Below, piece by piece: positions 41,054 through 52,549 of a stretch of 64,000 bases of DNA. The stretch is taken from contig SJRY01000271.1 of assembly GCA_011319805.1 (NCBI GenBank), positions 1 to 64,000 of the forward strand, given 5' to 3'. This stretch comes from Macrocybe gigantea (lineage: Eukaryota > Basidiomycota > Agaricomycetes > Agaricales > Callistosporiaceae). The notes under the pieces are model-generated. The model was not told where the DNA came from. It saw only the letters and a list, made by a program, of their open reading frames with translations, and did not search any database. The translations under genes and the position numbers were made by a program. Numbering within the stretch: position 1 is the stretch's first letter; each line of letters begins with the position of its first letter.

Positions 41054-44000
41054 ATGCATTTCACAAAACCAGCCTGGGTCATTCACAAAGACTCCTCCAG
41101 AGGTGACCAAAACGCGAAACGACTCTCGATATTCTCAGTTCATGTGCACCCCGACGGCTCACGCATCGCGACCGGTGGCCTGGACGCCAAGATACGCATC
41201 TGGAGCACTAAACCCATCTTGAATCAAGCGTCGGAGCTGTCGGGCAAGCCTCCGAAGTCACTTTGTACGCTCACGATGCACACCGGTCCAGTGCTTGTCG
41301 TAAGATGGGCACACTCGGGGCGGTGGCTTGCAAGCGGGAGCGATGACGAAATCGTTATGATATGGGATTTGGATCCGTACGTCCTCGTGTTTTTTTCCAC
41401 CTCGACCAAGGTTGTTGACTTGCTACCGGACGTCCAGTCACGCGCGGGGTCGGCTGTGGGGATCGGATGAAGTTAATGTAGAAGGGTGGAAGCCGTTGAA
41501 ACGATTGCCTGGTCATGAAAGCGGTATGTTGAGCTTTAATCCACCGTTTCCCTATTCCTAAGTTCCTACAGACGTCACCGACCTGGCATGGTCCCCGGCG
41601 ATCGTTACCTAGCATCTGTCGGATTAGACTCACAGGTCATCATATGGTGCGGATACACTTTAGGTATGTGGCATGTTTCTAACCTGGCCCCAACTTCTAA
41701 AAATGATTTCAGAACGTCTTGTGAAGCTCGACCAGCATCAAGGATTCGTCAAGGGTGTGTGCTGGGACCCCGTTGGAGAGTTCCTTGCCACTCAGTCGGA
41801 TGACAGGTCGGTTAAGATATGGAGGACAACCGACTGGTCACTCGAGGCTGAAGTGACAAAGCCGTTTGAAAATTCTCCCGGAAGTACATTCTTCAGGAGA
41901 CTCAGGTAAGGTCTACGCAGGACAAATTTATGCCAATCAGGGCCCGATTTCACTTGCGCCCACAGCTGGTCTCCAGATGGTGCTCATATCACGGCGTCAA
42001 ATGCCACCAATAACAAAGGCTATGTATTTATTGCTGCTGTCATCACAAGGAATACGTGGACCTCGGAGATTAGTCTAGTCGGACACGAAAACACAGTGGA
42101 AGTGGCTGTGAGTGATTTCCATGACCTTGTAGCTCCGCAGATCTCACTGTATAGTAGGCATATAATCCACATATTTTTCTTCGTAATCCCGACCTCCCCG
42201 TAGCGACTTCGAACATATGCTCGGTGGTCGCTCTAGGCGCCGACGACAGATCCGTGTCAATATGGCAGACCAAATCTGCCCGACCGTTGATCGTGGCGAA
42301 GGAAGTGTTTGATCGTCAAATTATGGATTTGAGTTGGTTGGTGAAGATACGCAATATCAGTTATATGGAGCTTGACTAGTTTCGCTTAGGTCTTGGGACG
42401 GATTGACGCTATATGCAGCCTCGTCCGACGGTACAATCGCCGTATTCAACTTTGGCCAGACGAACTTGAAGGCATTGCACCTCACTCTGTGCAAGAACAA
42501 TACCTGACCAAGTTTGGATTCACACCACCACCGGTCCCCGCGGGTTATTCCCACGTGTCCAACGTTGAGCAAGTACAAAACATGGCTTCGTCGACCGTGC
42601 AACAAAGTCAACCTCGGCCTGGGTTCGGAGTTGGCGCTGTAAACGGCACGGGCGAGCGGGTGAACATGCTCGTGGCGAAACGTGGGAACAAGAAGCGCGC
42701 CCAGCTCACCACGACGGTCAATGGAGCTACTTCTTCCGCGATACCCTCCGCTTCGGCCCCAACGTCGAGACGTGCGCAGCTGTTGCCAGTCAAAGAGTCT
42801 GCCTCGACCACATCGTATCCTGCCCCGATCTCTACTTCGAATCAGGCCTTCTCGACCTCGTTCCCTTCGCCGTCTGAGCAGCCGTTCGACGTGCCAGGTA
42901 GCTGGTCGCGGCACGCAGACATGGCCATGGATGTGGACGTGCCGATCGACGCGCTAGACGCGGGGGCGTTCCAGACCAAGGGCAAGCGTAAAACGACATC
43001 GTCCGTCATCGATCTCACAGACGAAGCCCGACCGCCCAAGGCACGCACGCTGGGCGGTGATCGGATGCGCGATGTCGTGCCCGTAAAGGAGATCGGCTCG
43101 GTGCAGGTAGGTGCAGCGGTCGGTGTCGGTGGCGCGCAAGTGCTGAGCCTGCCGGTACCGCCGATCTTGACGTCGGCCACGGCGGAGCTCGAGGGCAGCG
43201 ATGATGCGTTTGAAGGAAGGAATCCTGAGGAGAGCGGTGCGTGTTTTCTTTGCTCTTTCGTTTATGTTCCTTTGTCTCATCTGAGCTTTTTGTCAAAGAT
43301 GAGCCGGTTGAGGTCATCTTCACAAGCGGGAAGCAAACTCAATGGCTGGATTATCTCGCTTCGCCTGTATTGGCCGTCAAACTGACACCTTACTTTTGTG
43401 CTGTTGCTGTGCAAGATGGTTCCGTCAATGTTTATTCTCATACAGGAGGAGGTATAAAATAAATCTGTCGCTCTCCAGTCATGACACTTATGAAGGTTGC
43501 CTATAGATTAATGCCGACACTGTCACTAGGCTCCCCATGCTCATTCATGGAAGCTGCAAAGCATTCGCTATTTGTCGTCACGTCTTGCGGACAAGCATAC
43601 TCATGGTGATTCTGGTTATTGAGAATAAATACACCTTCTGACATTGTATTGTAGGAACATCAAGAAGGCGACATCGAATTTTGGCCCTCTGTCTTTGGCG
43701 TCGATATTATCGTCTCCAAACCATACGATAACTTCGGTGTCTGTTCGACCCAACGGTTTGCCCGTCATCCTCTGCTCCAACGGGGTCGCTTATTCCTACG
43801 ATGCATCACTGTCGTCGTGGGTGAAGCTGTCGGAGCGGTGGTGGTCGGAAGGCTCAGACATGTGGCAAGGCCGACAGCGCGTCACGAACCAGGCGAACAG
43901 CCGGGAATTGTGTCATGGGTGGAGGGCAGCCTCAGCGGAACACCTGACGAGGCGGCATCGTCGGCGGAGAAGCAGCGGCCGAGTTGGTGGAACACGGCAT

Positions 44001-44449
44001 TGACGCTGGGTCACCTGGAGACGCGGCTGCACTCGGCTCGGCTACTGGAGAGCCCGACAGAGTACAGGCAGGCGCTGCTGCAGTACGCCAAGAAGATCGC
44101 CGACGAGGGGTTCAGAGGCAAGGCCGAGGAGCTTATCAAAGAACTCTTTGGGCCCGTGTATTTGTACGTCCAGCCGATCGTCACCTGCGCGTTCGATTTC
44201 TGAACCGTTGCATTCTTTTTTTTTTTCCCGTTCAGTCGGCCTGGGAGGGAGGATACGTGGACGCCTACGGTCGTGGGCATGCCGAAACGTGATCTGCTGA
44301 AAGATGTTTTGGGCGTCTTTGGTACGTTATTTTTTTAGCACATGCAAGGCAGCTATCTGATGATTATGTGCGCAGCGCGGAGTAAGACACTGACAAAACT
44401 GGCCATGGATTGGCAAGACACCTTGAAGAAAGCATCAAATGATGAGTGA
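41054..44449 (+). CDS. HIR1: HIRA/Hir1 histone chaperone subunit (WD40)
   Basis: Hir1/HIRA deposits H3-H4 independently of replication and represses histone genes. The N-terminus MHFTKPAWVIHKD is followed by a WD40 propeller: FSVHVHPDGSRIATGGLDAK, VVRWAHSGRWLASGSDDEIV, DVTDLAWSP, LDQHQGFVKGVCWDPVGEFL, ATQSDDRSVKIWRTTDW, ALGADDRSVSIWQT, LTLYAASSDGTIAVFNFG. A disordered linker (42500-43240) includes SSVIDLTDE, a possible SUMO-interacting motif. The C-terminal Hira domain follows (DYLASPVLAVKLTPYFCAVA, HTITSVSVRPNGLPVILCSN, TEYRQALLQYAKKIADEGFR, DVLGVF), ending LTKLAMDWQDTL and a stop at 44449. Frame breaks near 42459 (GGCCA) and 43908 need one base each and are probably assembly errors. More than ten introns are present. 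Confidence 0.92.
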
Positions 44450-44941
44450 GGCCATGTCGCCGAGATGTGTATGTATGTTCAGCTTCGGGATAAGGGGATT
44501 CCGGTCATTGTGTAGTTGTAATCTCTACAGTATGTTGTAGGTAATAGAATAAGACTCGGTTATCGCGGCGACCCTGACCGACATGTCCTTCATGATCCAA
44601 AAAACGAAGGTGATGGATGAGCTGGCTGTAGCAAGCCACTGCAAGTCATGACACCAAGACGCGCGCTCTGCAACTGCGGAGGTGTGACTGCGGCGACCGA
44701 GGTTGCTTCAGAATGTGAGGCAACCTAGGCCGTCACACCGCCTTTCGCCGAGAGAGCCGTCTCGGATGCCAGGAGAGATGAAAGTCGTTGACAGAAGAGA
44801 GGGCTGGCTTTGTGTTCATAGAAATCACATGATTGATCAATTCACCTCGTCACCGTCATGCATTCAAGCTGCTGAATATAAAAATGCATGCTTCTCTTGT
44901 ACAACTAGACCTGTCATTGACTCAACCTTCGATTTACCGTC
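44450..44941. other. Intergenic region upstream of the DUF4336-like gene
   Basis: About 490 bp. It presumably holds the HIR1 3' UTR and the promoter of the next gene; TATAAAA at 44877-44883 is a likely TATA box about 60 bp before the start. Confidence 0.35.
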
Positions 44942-46251
44942 ATGTCTGAAACCCTTATCCGTGAGGTACGACAGCCTAGCCCCCATTCTCGACATGTCCC
45001 AACAACCTGATATCATCATCAGGTCGCCAAAGACGTTTGGACGTTTTCGAGGTGCATATACGTGCATCTCGTTTCGGAAAATGCTTGCTCGGTCTGACAG
45101 CGCAACAGGCCTTTCTCCAGATATGGACTGATACCGTTCGGCGGGAGATCGACCGCCATTAAGATGAAGAACGGCGGCGTTTGGCTTCTTGCATCCACGC
45201 CGCTGGAAAAGGAGACAAAGGCAAAACTGGACGAACTCGGTTCAGTGCGGTGAGTGCAGCCGATAGCGATTGCGGCTTCCAGATCTGCATGAATTCGACT
45301 TGCGTCCGTTCTCAGATTCATCGTTGGAGCCGATGCTGTTCATCACTTGTACCTGGGTATGCATATCCTCACGAGAAGGATAGAGTAGCATTCATCTTAT
45401 TTATCCTGTACGCAGGAGACTACAAGTCCGCTTACCCTGACGCAAAACTGATCGCGCCTCAAGAAGCCATGCAAAGACACGGCGATGAAAACTTGAAGTT
45501 TGACGGCCGTGAGTCGCAATTGTCTATCAAACTGTTCTCACTCGACTCTCCGAGTATTTCGCAGTGTGGGGGAAAGACCCTGAAGATGCCAAATATGGAT
45601 TTGAAGACGACGTGAGTCCATACCAGGCCCTCGTATCCTTCGCTGGGCTTATAATTTTCTCAGGTCAAAGCATGGTGATCGAGATTTCGACAACATATCC
45701 TCAGGGATCTCATTTTTCTTCTGCTTAGCTTCTTTTCTGGCTTTCGAAATAGAGATGTCGCCTTTTTCCACCCCGCGTCCAAGGTGCTGATCGAGGCCGA
45801 CCTTCTGTTCAACTTCCCTGCTACCGAACAAGTAAGCGCTCCTCCGCTCTATTCCACACTTTCTACAATAGGTCGATCCGTGTTTCTCGCTCTTTAGTAT
45901 TCAAAAACAAAGTCCTCTGGCAGATTCCCGGGTCTGGACAAGTTCACGCCTTCTTCTTGGTTCCATCCAAGGTTCACATGGAGCATGGGTACAGACAAGG
46001 AGTGAGAGCGTTGGACTTCAACAGCCCCGTATACTATGGAATTTACGATGATGACAATTTCAGAGCAATGCGACGGGACGTCAAGACCGTTATGGAGTGG
46101 GACTTTGAGAAAATCATCCCTTGTCATGGTGTAAGCCGCTTCGAGTCCACTCAAACTTCCCAATGTGCTTTGCTCATATGGCTTCCAGGACGTTATAGAG
46201 AAGGGTGGCAAAGAAGCGTGGAAGAATGCATTCAAATTTTATTTGGATTGA
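44942..46251 (+). CDS. DUF4336-like (metallo-beta-lactamase-fold related) protein
   Basis: Exons join as MSETLIRE, VAKDVWTFSR, YGLIPFGGRSTAIKMKNGG, VWLLASTPLEKETKAKLDEL, FIVGADAVHHLYLGDYKSAY, PDAKLIAPQEAMQRH, LIEADLLFNLPATEQYS, WFHPRFTWSMGTDKEAM, RRDVKTVMEWDFEKIIPCHG, and a C-terminus KEAWKNAFKFYLD with stop at 46251. The pattern (ST-TAI start, GAD-VHH, EADLLFNLP, IIPCHGD) matches fungal DUF4336 proteins, which resemble the metallo-beta-lactamase fold. Only some metal-binding histidines are evident, so catalysis is uncertain. No targeting signal is seen. Frames join without repair at about eight small introns. Confidence 0.75.
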
Positions 46252-46879
46252 TTCTTGTAAAACAGTTGAAGGTATTCCGCGTTCCAGTAATGATCATTGT
46301 TCACAGTATAATCTCACCCAGTGGCGAGGCAACTAATCTGAATACCGGAGAATTCTTCCACTTATTCCACTAGGCTTTTGAAAACCCTCTGAGAGGATAA
46401 CATGGCATTTGTCGTCGTTCAAGGAAGATATGAGCCAGATTTAGCATGGTCGCACTTCTCCGATCAAATATTACGGCTGTGCCACGTTTTCAACACCGAA
46501 TGCCTCCTGCCTCTTTCGTACCGCTAATCTGACTTTTCAATTGCACTTCGCCCGCGATTACGTGCCCTCCAACTATCCAAGCTCGATTCTTTCCGGCGTT
46601 ACGTTGGGGATTTTCATATTCTGCGCGAGGAAGACCTCTTTGCCAACGATTTGGAGCGGCTGTCTATGGACACGCGACTGCCTCGCACTTGCCTCGCGCC
46701 GGCAACCACATGTTCATTGCTGTGGATCCCGAGGGCGTCTGAGGTTTATAACTCATTCTGTTCCCTGTTTCTCTTTCTCGTGTTAACAGCCCGAGGCCAT
46801 TCTGCGCCACCGCATCTCCCGTCTTCCCCGTTCTGCTCCTAAACTCCGTGTTCAATTTGCCTGCTTTCTGAGCTGTGCC
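46252..46879. other. Intergenic region upstream of the zinc-finger/RING gene
   Basis: About 630 bp, pyrimidine-rich just before 46880. No gene is supported. Confidence 0.3.
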
Positions 46880-49800
46880 ATGCCAGTCTGCCATCACTGC
46901 GAGAGGCCGTTTGTGAACAAGGAAGCTTTGCAGAATCACCTAGCCAGTTCAAGCGTCGCTCATCCTTCTTGCATCCCGTGCGGCCGCCGCTTCATTTCGC
47001 AACAAGCGTGCGACGCGGTGAGTGCTGCAGCTGTACAGTGTTACTCGACGACAACTCTTCATTGCCTGACTCACGCCGTTTGAATTCAGCATATGGCCGC
47101 GAAACACCCTCCGACCTACGACTGTCTGAAGTGCAACCGGAGCTTCCTGGCTCCGTTTGCACTGGAGGATCACTACCGCGGTTCTTCTGCCCATCCCAAT
47201 TGCGCAAAGTGCGGCAGAGGCTTCAACGACAACGAGGATCGCGATGAGGTGAGGACACCCGTCTTTGAAAACGTGTGTACGTAGGCTTAGACGCGTTCTT
47301 GTCCGCAGCACGACAGGACTGCGCATCCAAGAACGACGTGCCAAATCTGCGGAGGGATGATGCTGTATGAAGACGCTTTGGAAGATCATTATTTGAAATC
47401 GCCCAACCATCCTTCATGCAAGCAGTGCTCAAGAGGGTTTAAGGACGACTGTGTCTACGTGGAGGTGTGGATTGGCTCTTCACTCGATATTTAACTTTGA
47501 CTCATGTTAACATGTCATTAACAGCACATGTCCGAGACGCACCAAGATCTGTGCTGCGGACCATGCGACCGCCTGTTCGAGACGAACGAGGCGCTTCAAA
47601 TTCATTTCCTTGCATCCTCGAACCATTCGCAGTGCTACGAGTGTGGGAAAGGTTTTAAAGATCGAGCCACTTATCAATCCGTAAGACTTCTTTTTGGCTT
47701 TTCTTCGTTTCGCCTTTTCTCGACGAATGATCCCATACAGCATGTCGACTCCAGCCATGGGCGGCAGGACGAGAGCAAGATTAATGTATCCGTCGCTCTG
47801 TCGCCGCCCAAGTCGTTCCAGGTGCGATCCTTTCTGCTGATTTGCATGCCGTCGGACGATGAACGCGTGTTACCAGGACTTGGTCGTGACTCCTTCGTTG
47901 ACTGTCCAGACCAGTTTCTTGTCGCCACTGAAGGACGTCTCGGCGCCGATTTTCACCGCGTCCCCTCTTCCTCGTCCGGGAAAGATGATAGAGGAGGTCT
48001 GGGCTTCTAGAGAGGTGAGCCTGGTTCGCCCATGTCATTCATTCATGGAGTATTAAGCCATTTACACAAGAACGCGCCTGCGCCACTTACTGCTTTCGGA
48101 AGCAATGCGTGGTCGTACGGCGGCGCAACGAAGAGTACGCAGTCCGTTGGGGAAAAGAACAATCAGCTAGCGCTGCTTCCCAAGCCTGTCGTACGTTTTT
48201 CCGCACCACTGCGTTCAGCAGACAGTGTTGAGCTGACCCCTTTCGCAAGACATGGCCCATCCCAACTCCACCAAGCATTTCGCCTGCCTCGAGCACATAC
48301 ACCATCCCTCGCTCCCCAGACGTCAAGAGTGTCTCGTATAACACTGTCTGGACGACTAACAGAGTAATTGAGGAAATTCTGGTTCTTGCAGTCCCTTAAA
48401 ACTTACATTCGGCACCCACAGCTTCCTGCTAAACCTGCGTCGGCTACAAGCTCGGACAACTGGCGCTCTCGTCCAGGATCGTCACCGCAGCAGCCATCCC
48501 TGAAACCAACACTGTCCACCCCAACTTGATGTATGGGCAATCGAGATTGGATACTCCGTCAACCAAGTACGCGCTGCCGCAGGAACGACCTAGCTTGACG
48601 TACAAGGACACTCGCGCACGGCTTCCACTCGACCTGCCGCCTCGCGCTGCCAACACCACCCTGTCGAATTGCTCTCCCCCGCCGCGTCCTCCCCAGAGCA
48701 ACGTGGACTGGAAGTCCTTGCTTGGCGAACTTCCTGTCAAGTCTGCGACAGCCTCGAGCCTCTCGGACGATATCTCCACGCAGGCTGTGGACACGCCACT
48801 TCATAGCGCGGGCCCGATTGATAACGAGCCAGGTCCCTCTGAAATCTCGAGCCTGTCGCCGACGGAGTCTAGCATTGCTGATAGCACGCTCTCACCTTGG
48901 ACAGGACCGTTGGTAAGTGGTTGAACTTCCCTATCTCGGCCAATCGACCGTGCTCATAGCTTGAGACGTCCGTAGCCGGAAGTCGTCGTGTCGGATGATT
49001 CATCTCATCGGAGCCCGCCAGTAGCTTCCGTGAAAAGCTCCTGGACAAGGTCAGGCTCGATTACGCGTGAGATGCTGAGCCAGAAAACTAACAGCTATGC
49101 CATAGTCAGCAATCTTCAGTTTCGAGTCAATCGCCGGTTGTGGCCTCCCCATTGGGGCTAGCGGCGCTGCCAATGGTGCCTGCACTGCCATTCACGCCGG
49201 TCGATGCGCCTCCTGCCCCGCACCCCGCTGCAGAAGGCCTGCTGAACCTTGTCCCTGACCTTTTGCAGTCCCCGCCAAGGGCGGCGCTGGAAACGCGACT
49301 TCCGGACAGCCCGTCGATCGCGTTGCTCATGTCGTCGTCCAGGGCCAGTCCCACGGCGTCGCCGGAGCAGGGCAGCTGCGAGGTCGCGTACGAGAACGTG
49401 CTTGCCATTAAGCTCCCCGATAGCCCGTCCACGGAGGTTGCGCCGTCCCCGCTCACGCCGCCGCCTGCGAGCAAGATTCCACGGAGAACGAGCAACGGTA
49501 GGGTGTCTTGTCATACCATGTGCGAATATGTTTAGGAAGCTGATATCGTTGACGGTGTTTGTAGCGCAATGTGTATCAGGTGTTCCATCCCCTGAGAATC
49601 AGGAATCTTTCAGAAGGGCAAGGGACAGAAGTGTCTCCAACGTCTCGAAGCCGTCCGCGTCACACGACCCTGCTCCAATGCCGCGACTGCATTGTCGCAT
49701 CTGCCAAAAAGCACCGTGCGAGAACATCACGGTTACGATGTGCGGTCACATCTTTTGTTATCGGTATGTGCTTGGCAGACGCGCCGCGCTGGAAGCAGGG

Positions 49801-49917
49801 CTGAAATATTCTTCTGCCAGCTGTATCACGGACGCAGTTATCAAGACGTCCTGCTGTCCCACATGCGCTACGCCCACGCTCCTGTATTGTCTTTTCCGTT
49901 TGGATCTGGATTCGTAA
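46880..49917 (+). CDS. C2H2 zinc-finger ladder protein with C-terminal RING finger
   Basis: Repeated units open the protein: CHHCERPFVNKEALQNHL, CIPCGRRF, HMAAKHPPTYDCLKCNRSF with CAKCGRGF, TCQICGGMMLYEDALEDHY with CKQCSRGF, and LCCGPCDRLFETNEALQIHF with CYECGKGF. Introns fall at the same place in each unit, just before an H-x3-H or similar, so exons correspond to finger pairs. A long Ser/Pro-rich low-complexity middle (about 47,760-49,500) follows. The C-terminus has a C3HC4 RING: CRIC, CGHIFC, YRC (split by an intron near 49763-49820) and CCPTC, with the stop at 49917. The RING suggests E3 ubiquitin ligase activity, with the fingers binding nucleic acid or substrate. Joining of the middle exons is approximate. 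Confidence 0.72.
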
Positions 49918-50126
49918 AGCGTGTACCTGATGTGTTATATCCATACCCTTGCTTCTTGAATGTTTACGTTTACGTCGCTTTGAAAATTTGTGTAATTGTA
50001 TGTGAAATGTGAAATGTCTTGGTATCATGCTCATGAGATTATAATGGTGCAAACAACAACACTACTATTTACATGGGAGAGATGTGAATGATGGAGAATA
50101 GGAAGAAAACGTGAGCGGCAGGATTT

Positions 50127-51849
50127 TCATAGGTTCTTGACGGCCGATTCGTCATACTCTTTGTTCTCTTGAGTGATGGTTTGGTTGACTTGTTCGACTC
50201 TCTGCTTTCCATTTCTGCGACGGATGGCGGCAGCAGACTCAAAGCCCAACAATTTTGTTCTTCCCTGCAAAGGCGAATCAGATTTTCCCTCTAACAAGGC
50301 GAAAGCGAACGGTCATACCTCCTTGAATTTCATGTAGATAAGCGTTGCCATGACGGTTAACCAATAAAAGACGTATCCCAGGACGGTGCCGACTAGAAAA
50401 GGTGACAGAATCGCAACATGTCAAATGACGGCTCTTTACAGGGGAAACGACTTACTGGTGGCGCTGTTCGTCCAGCCAAAGAGACCGCCAAAGATGAGCC
50501 AGCCTTGCCCGTCCAGAGTGCTATTGGGATTGCAGCAGTCGAGGTGCCAGACGCTGCCGCGGACGTCGAAGGAGCCGGGACCGTCCCCGGACTCTGCTGC
50601 GTCGCCTCCGACGACGTGGTTGAACGTGTTCTGCTGGAACGATCCGACACACCGGCTAAACAGCCCGGCGCCGATGAGGAGCAGAAAGTTGGTCATGACG
50701 ATCATGAATAGTCTGAGGGCTAGCGGAGCAAGAATAAAAATAAAAATAAAAAAAGGAGGAGGGCGGATCAGTTGTGATTCGGATCGTATCGAATGCAAAG
50801 GAGGAGCTTACTCGATCGGCTGGCGAATTCGTAGATGATGAAGCCGCAGACGAGACCGCAGACGACGCCGACGATGGCAGCGATAGGAATGGCGGTGGCG
50901 GACTGCCCCAGAGAAACGCCTCCAACGAAGACGACGCCCTCCATTCCTATTATTATCATTTCTCGCCGTCAGCACATTCCAAATCGTACGCAACTTGGCT
51001 ATGGACCAACCTTCACGGAGCACTGTGACGAAGGGTAAAATGAACAAGGCCCATTTTCCCGTAACCGTCCGGCTGTCAACGCCTATCAGAGCAGCCGCCA
51101 GATTCAGGAAAGTGTCCGGATGATGTACAGAAGACGTACGTTTTCCCGAAAAGGCTTTTTCGAGCTTGATACGCCACTTGGTTTTGGCTAAAATAAAAGC
51201 GGTCATTGACGCGTCCAAGTCGGGGATGTTGACAGGGGCAAACCTCGGTCCATCTTGAGCATGGTGATGCCCATCATGAAAATCATCAAGGCTGCAATGA
51301 GCTCGAATATGGCTGATCCATGGTGAGCGGACACGAAAAAGGCTCCAGATGACGAGCAAGCTCACCTTCCCAAAGAGACTCGGATCTGGACCAAAGGTCT
51401 GACGCCTTTGTGAACCATACGGCAATGAAGCTGATGCGTACGTTGAGCACGCGAACAGAAGGAGGTCAAGGCAAACTACACATACGCGGCGCCAATGGCC
51501 AGCGATATGAACAGGCCGAGTGCGGCGCCGAGGAATATCTTGGAGACAAAAAATAAATTAGCGGAGGTTGGCCGGACGTAAAAACGAGTTGTTTTACTTG
51601 AAGGCGCAACTTTTTGAGAAGACGACGACGCTGAAGGGCGCTGTCCTCTATCTCAACGCCGTCGGACATCGAACCCGACTTAGTCGTCGAGTCATGCGAC
51701 GTCGACGCGGTGGCATTGGTGAGAGTTCCCTTGTCCTCGTGCACAATCTGTTCTGCGAGGCCTAGAAGTACGGAAATAATAATGGCGGCCTCGAGCGTCT
51801 CTCGAAAGACGATGAAAAAAATCGGAAGGGAGAAAACGTTTTTGCCCAT
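50127..51849 (-). CDS. FTR1: High-affinity iron permease Ftr1
   Basis: A plasma-membrane iron permease that works with the Fet3 ferroxidase. The start MGKNVFSLPIFFIVFRETLE carries the first REXXE-type iron motif (RETLE), then SVLLGLAEQIV, a cytosolic Ser/Thr loop, FLGAALGLFISLAIGAAF, ELIAALMIFMMGITMLKM, ILPFVTVLREGMEGVVFVGG (second motif REGME), IAAIVGVVCGLVCGFIIYE, TNFLLLIGAGLFSRCVGSFQ, LDGQGWLIFGGLFGWTNSAT and GYVFYWLTVMATLIYMKFKE. Both motifs, seven-TM layout and a charged C-terminal tail are intact; the stop is at 50127. About seven introns are present. It is divergent from FET3 with a shared 700-bp promoter. Confidence 0.96.
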
Positions 51850-52549
51850 GACGACGTATTACTAGACAGAGTAAACGCGTAGGACAACTGCGACTAGGGA
51901 AAAGGAGGGGAGGAAGGGGGAGAAGAGTGGAGAAGAGTAGGGAGAACGAGGAGGAGTAAATAAGTAAAAGGGTGTACCATATTGAGGCTAGGCATAAACG
52001 GCAAGACCGGACTTTGGGAGCAGGGAAAAATGATGGAAGAAAAAAGTCATCTGATAAGATGCATGAGAAATCAGATAAAGGGGTGCGTTTTTATCAGATT
52101 GTCGTTTCTAGGGTGCAATCTGATAAGATTCCGATGTCTCCGACTCACTTGGCACGTTCTGGACCCGTTCGCCTAGTTCGCCCGATACAATGTCCGAAGC
52201 CTCCTAAAGCACGTCGCCGCCAGGGAGAACCATTGTCGTGAAAGTGTCCTTTTGGCCTGCAATTTTTTCTCCTTTTTTTTTTTCCGAGGCCATCTGTTCC
52301 TACGGCCGAAAGGGCAGCCTAGAACACTCCACCCTGTGCGCTGTATTTTCGGGAATCACGTTTACGGGACATTATCGTGTGAGCAGAGACTAATATATCC
52401 TTATCAGATAACAATCAACTATATATATCTTACCCAGAATGGTAGTATCCCCCAGTATGCAAACTGGTTTCCCTCTTTAAAGATCAAACAAATTCGTACG
52501 TTATGAACCTTCGTTCGGGTCCTCTTCTCGTCCGTTCTGCATCGCGGAG
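51850..52549. promoter_or_regulatory. Bidirectional FTR1-FET3 promoter with GATA-motif cluster
   Basis: Six WGATAA-type sites lie between the divergent starts: TGATAAG at 52052-52058, AGATAAAG at 52073-52080, TTATCA at 52091-52096, TGATAAG at 52121-52127, and the overlapping palindromic pair TTATCA/AGATAA at 52401-52411. Basidiomycete iron repressors such as Urbs1 of Ustilago bind WGATAA sites in the same gene pair. A purine-rich tract (51898-51960) lies next to FTR1. Confidence 0.75.
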
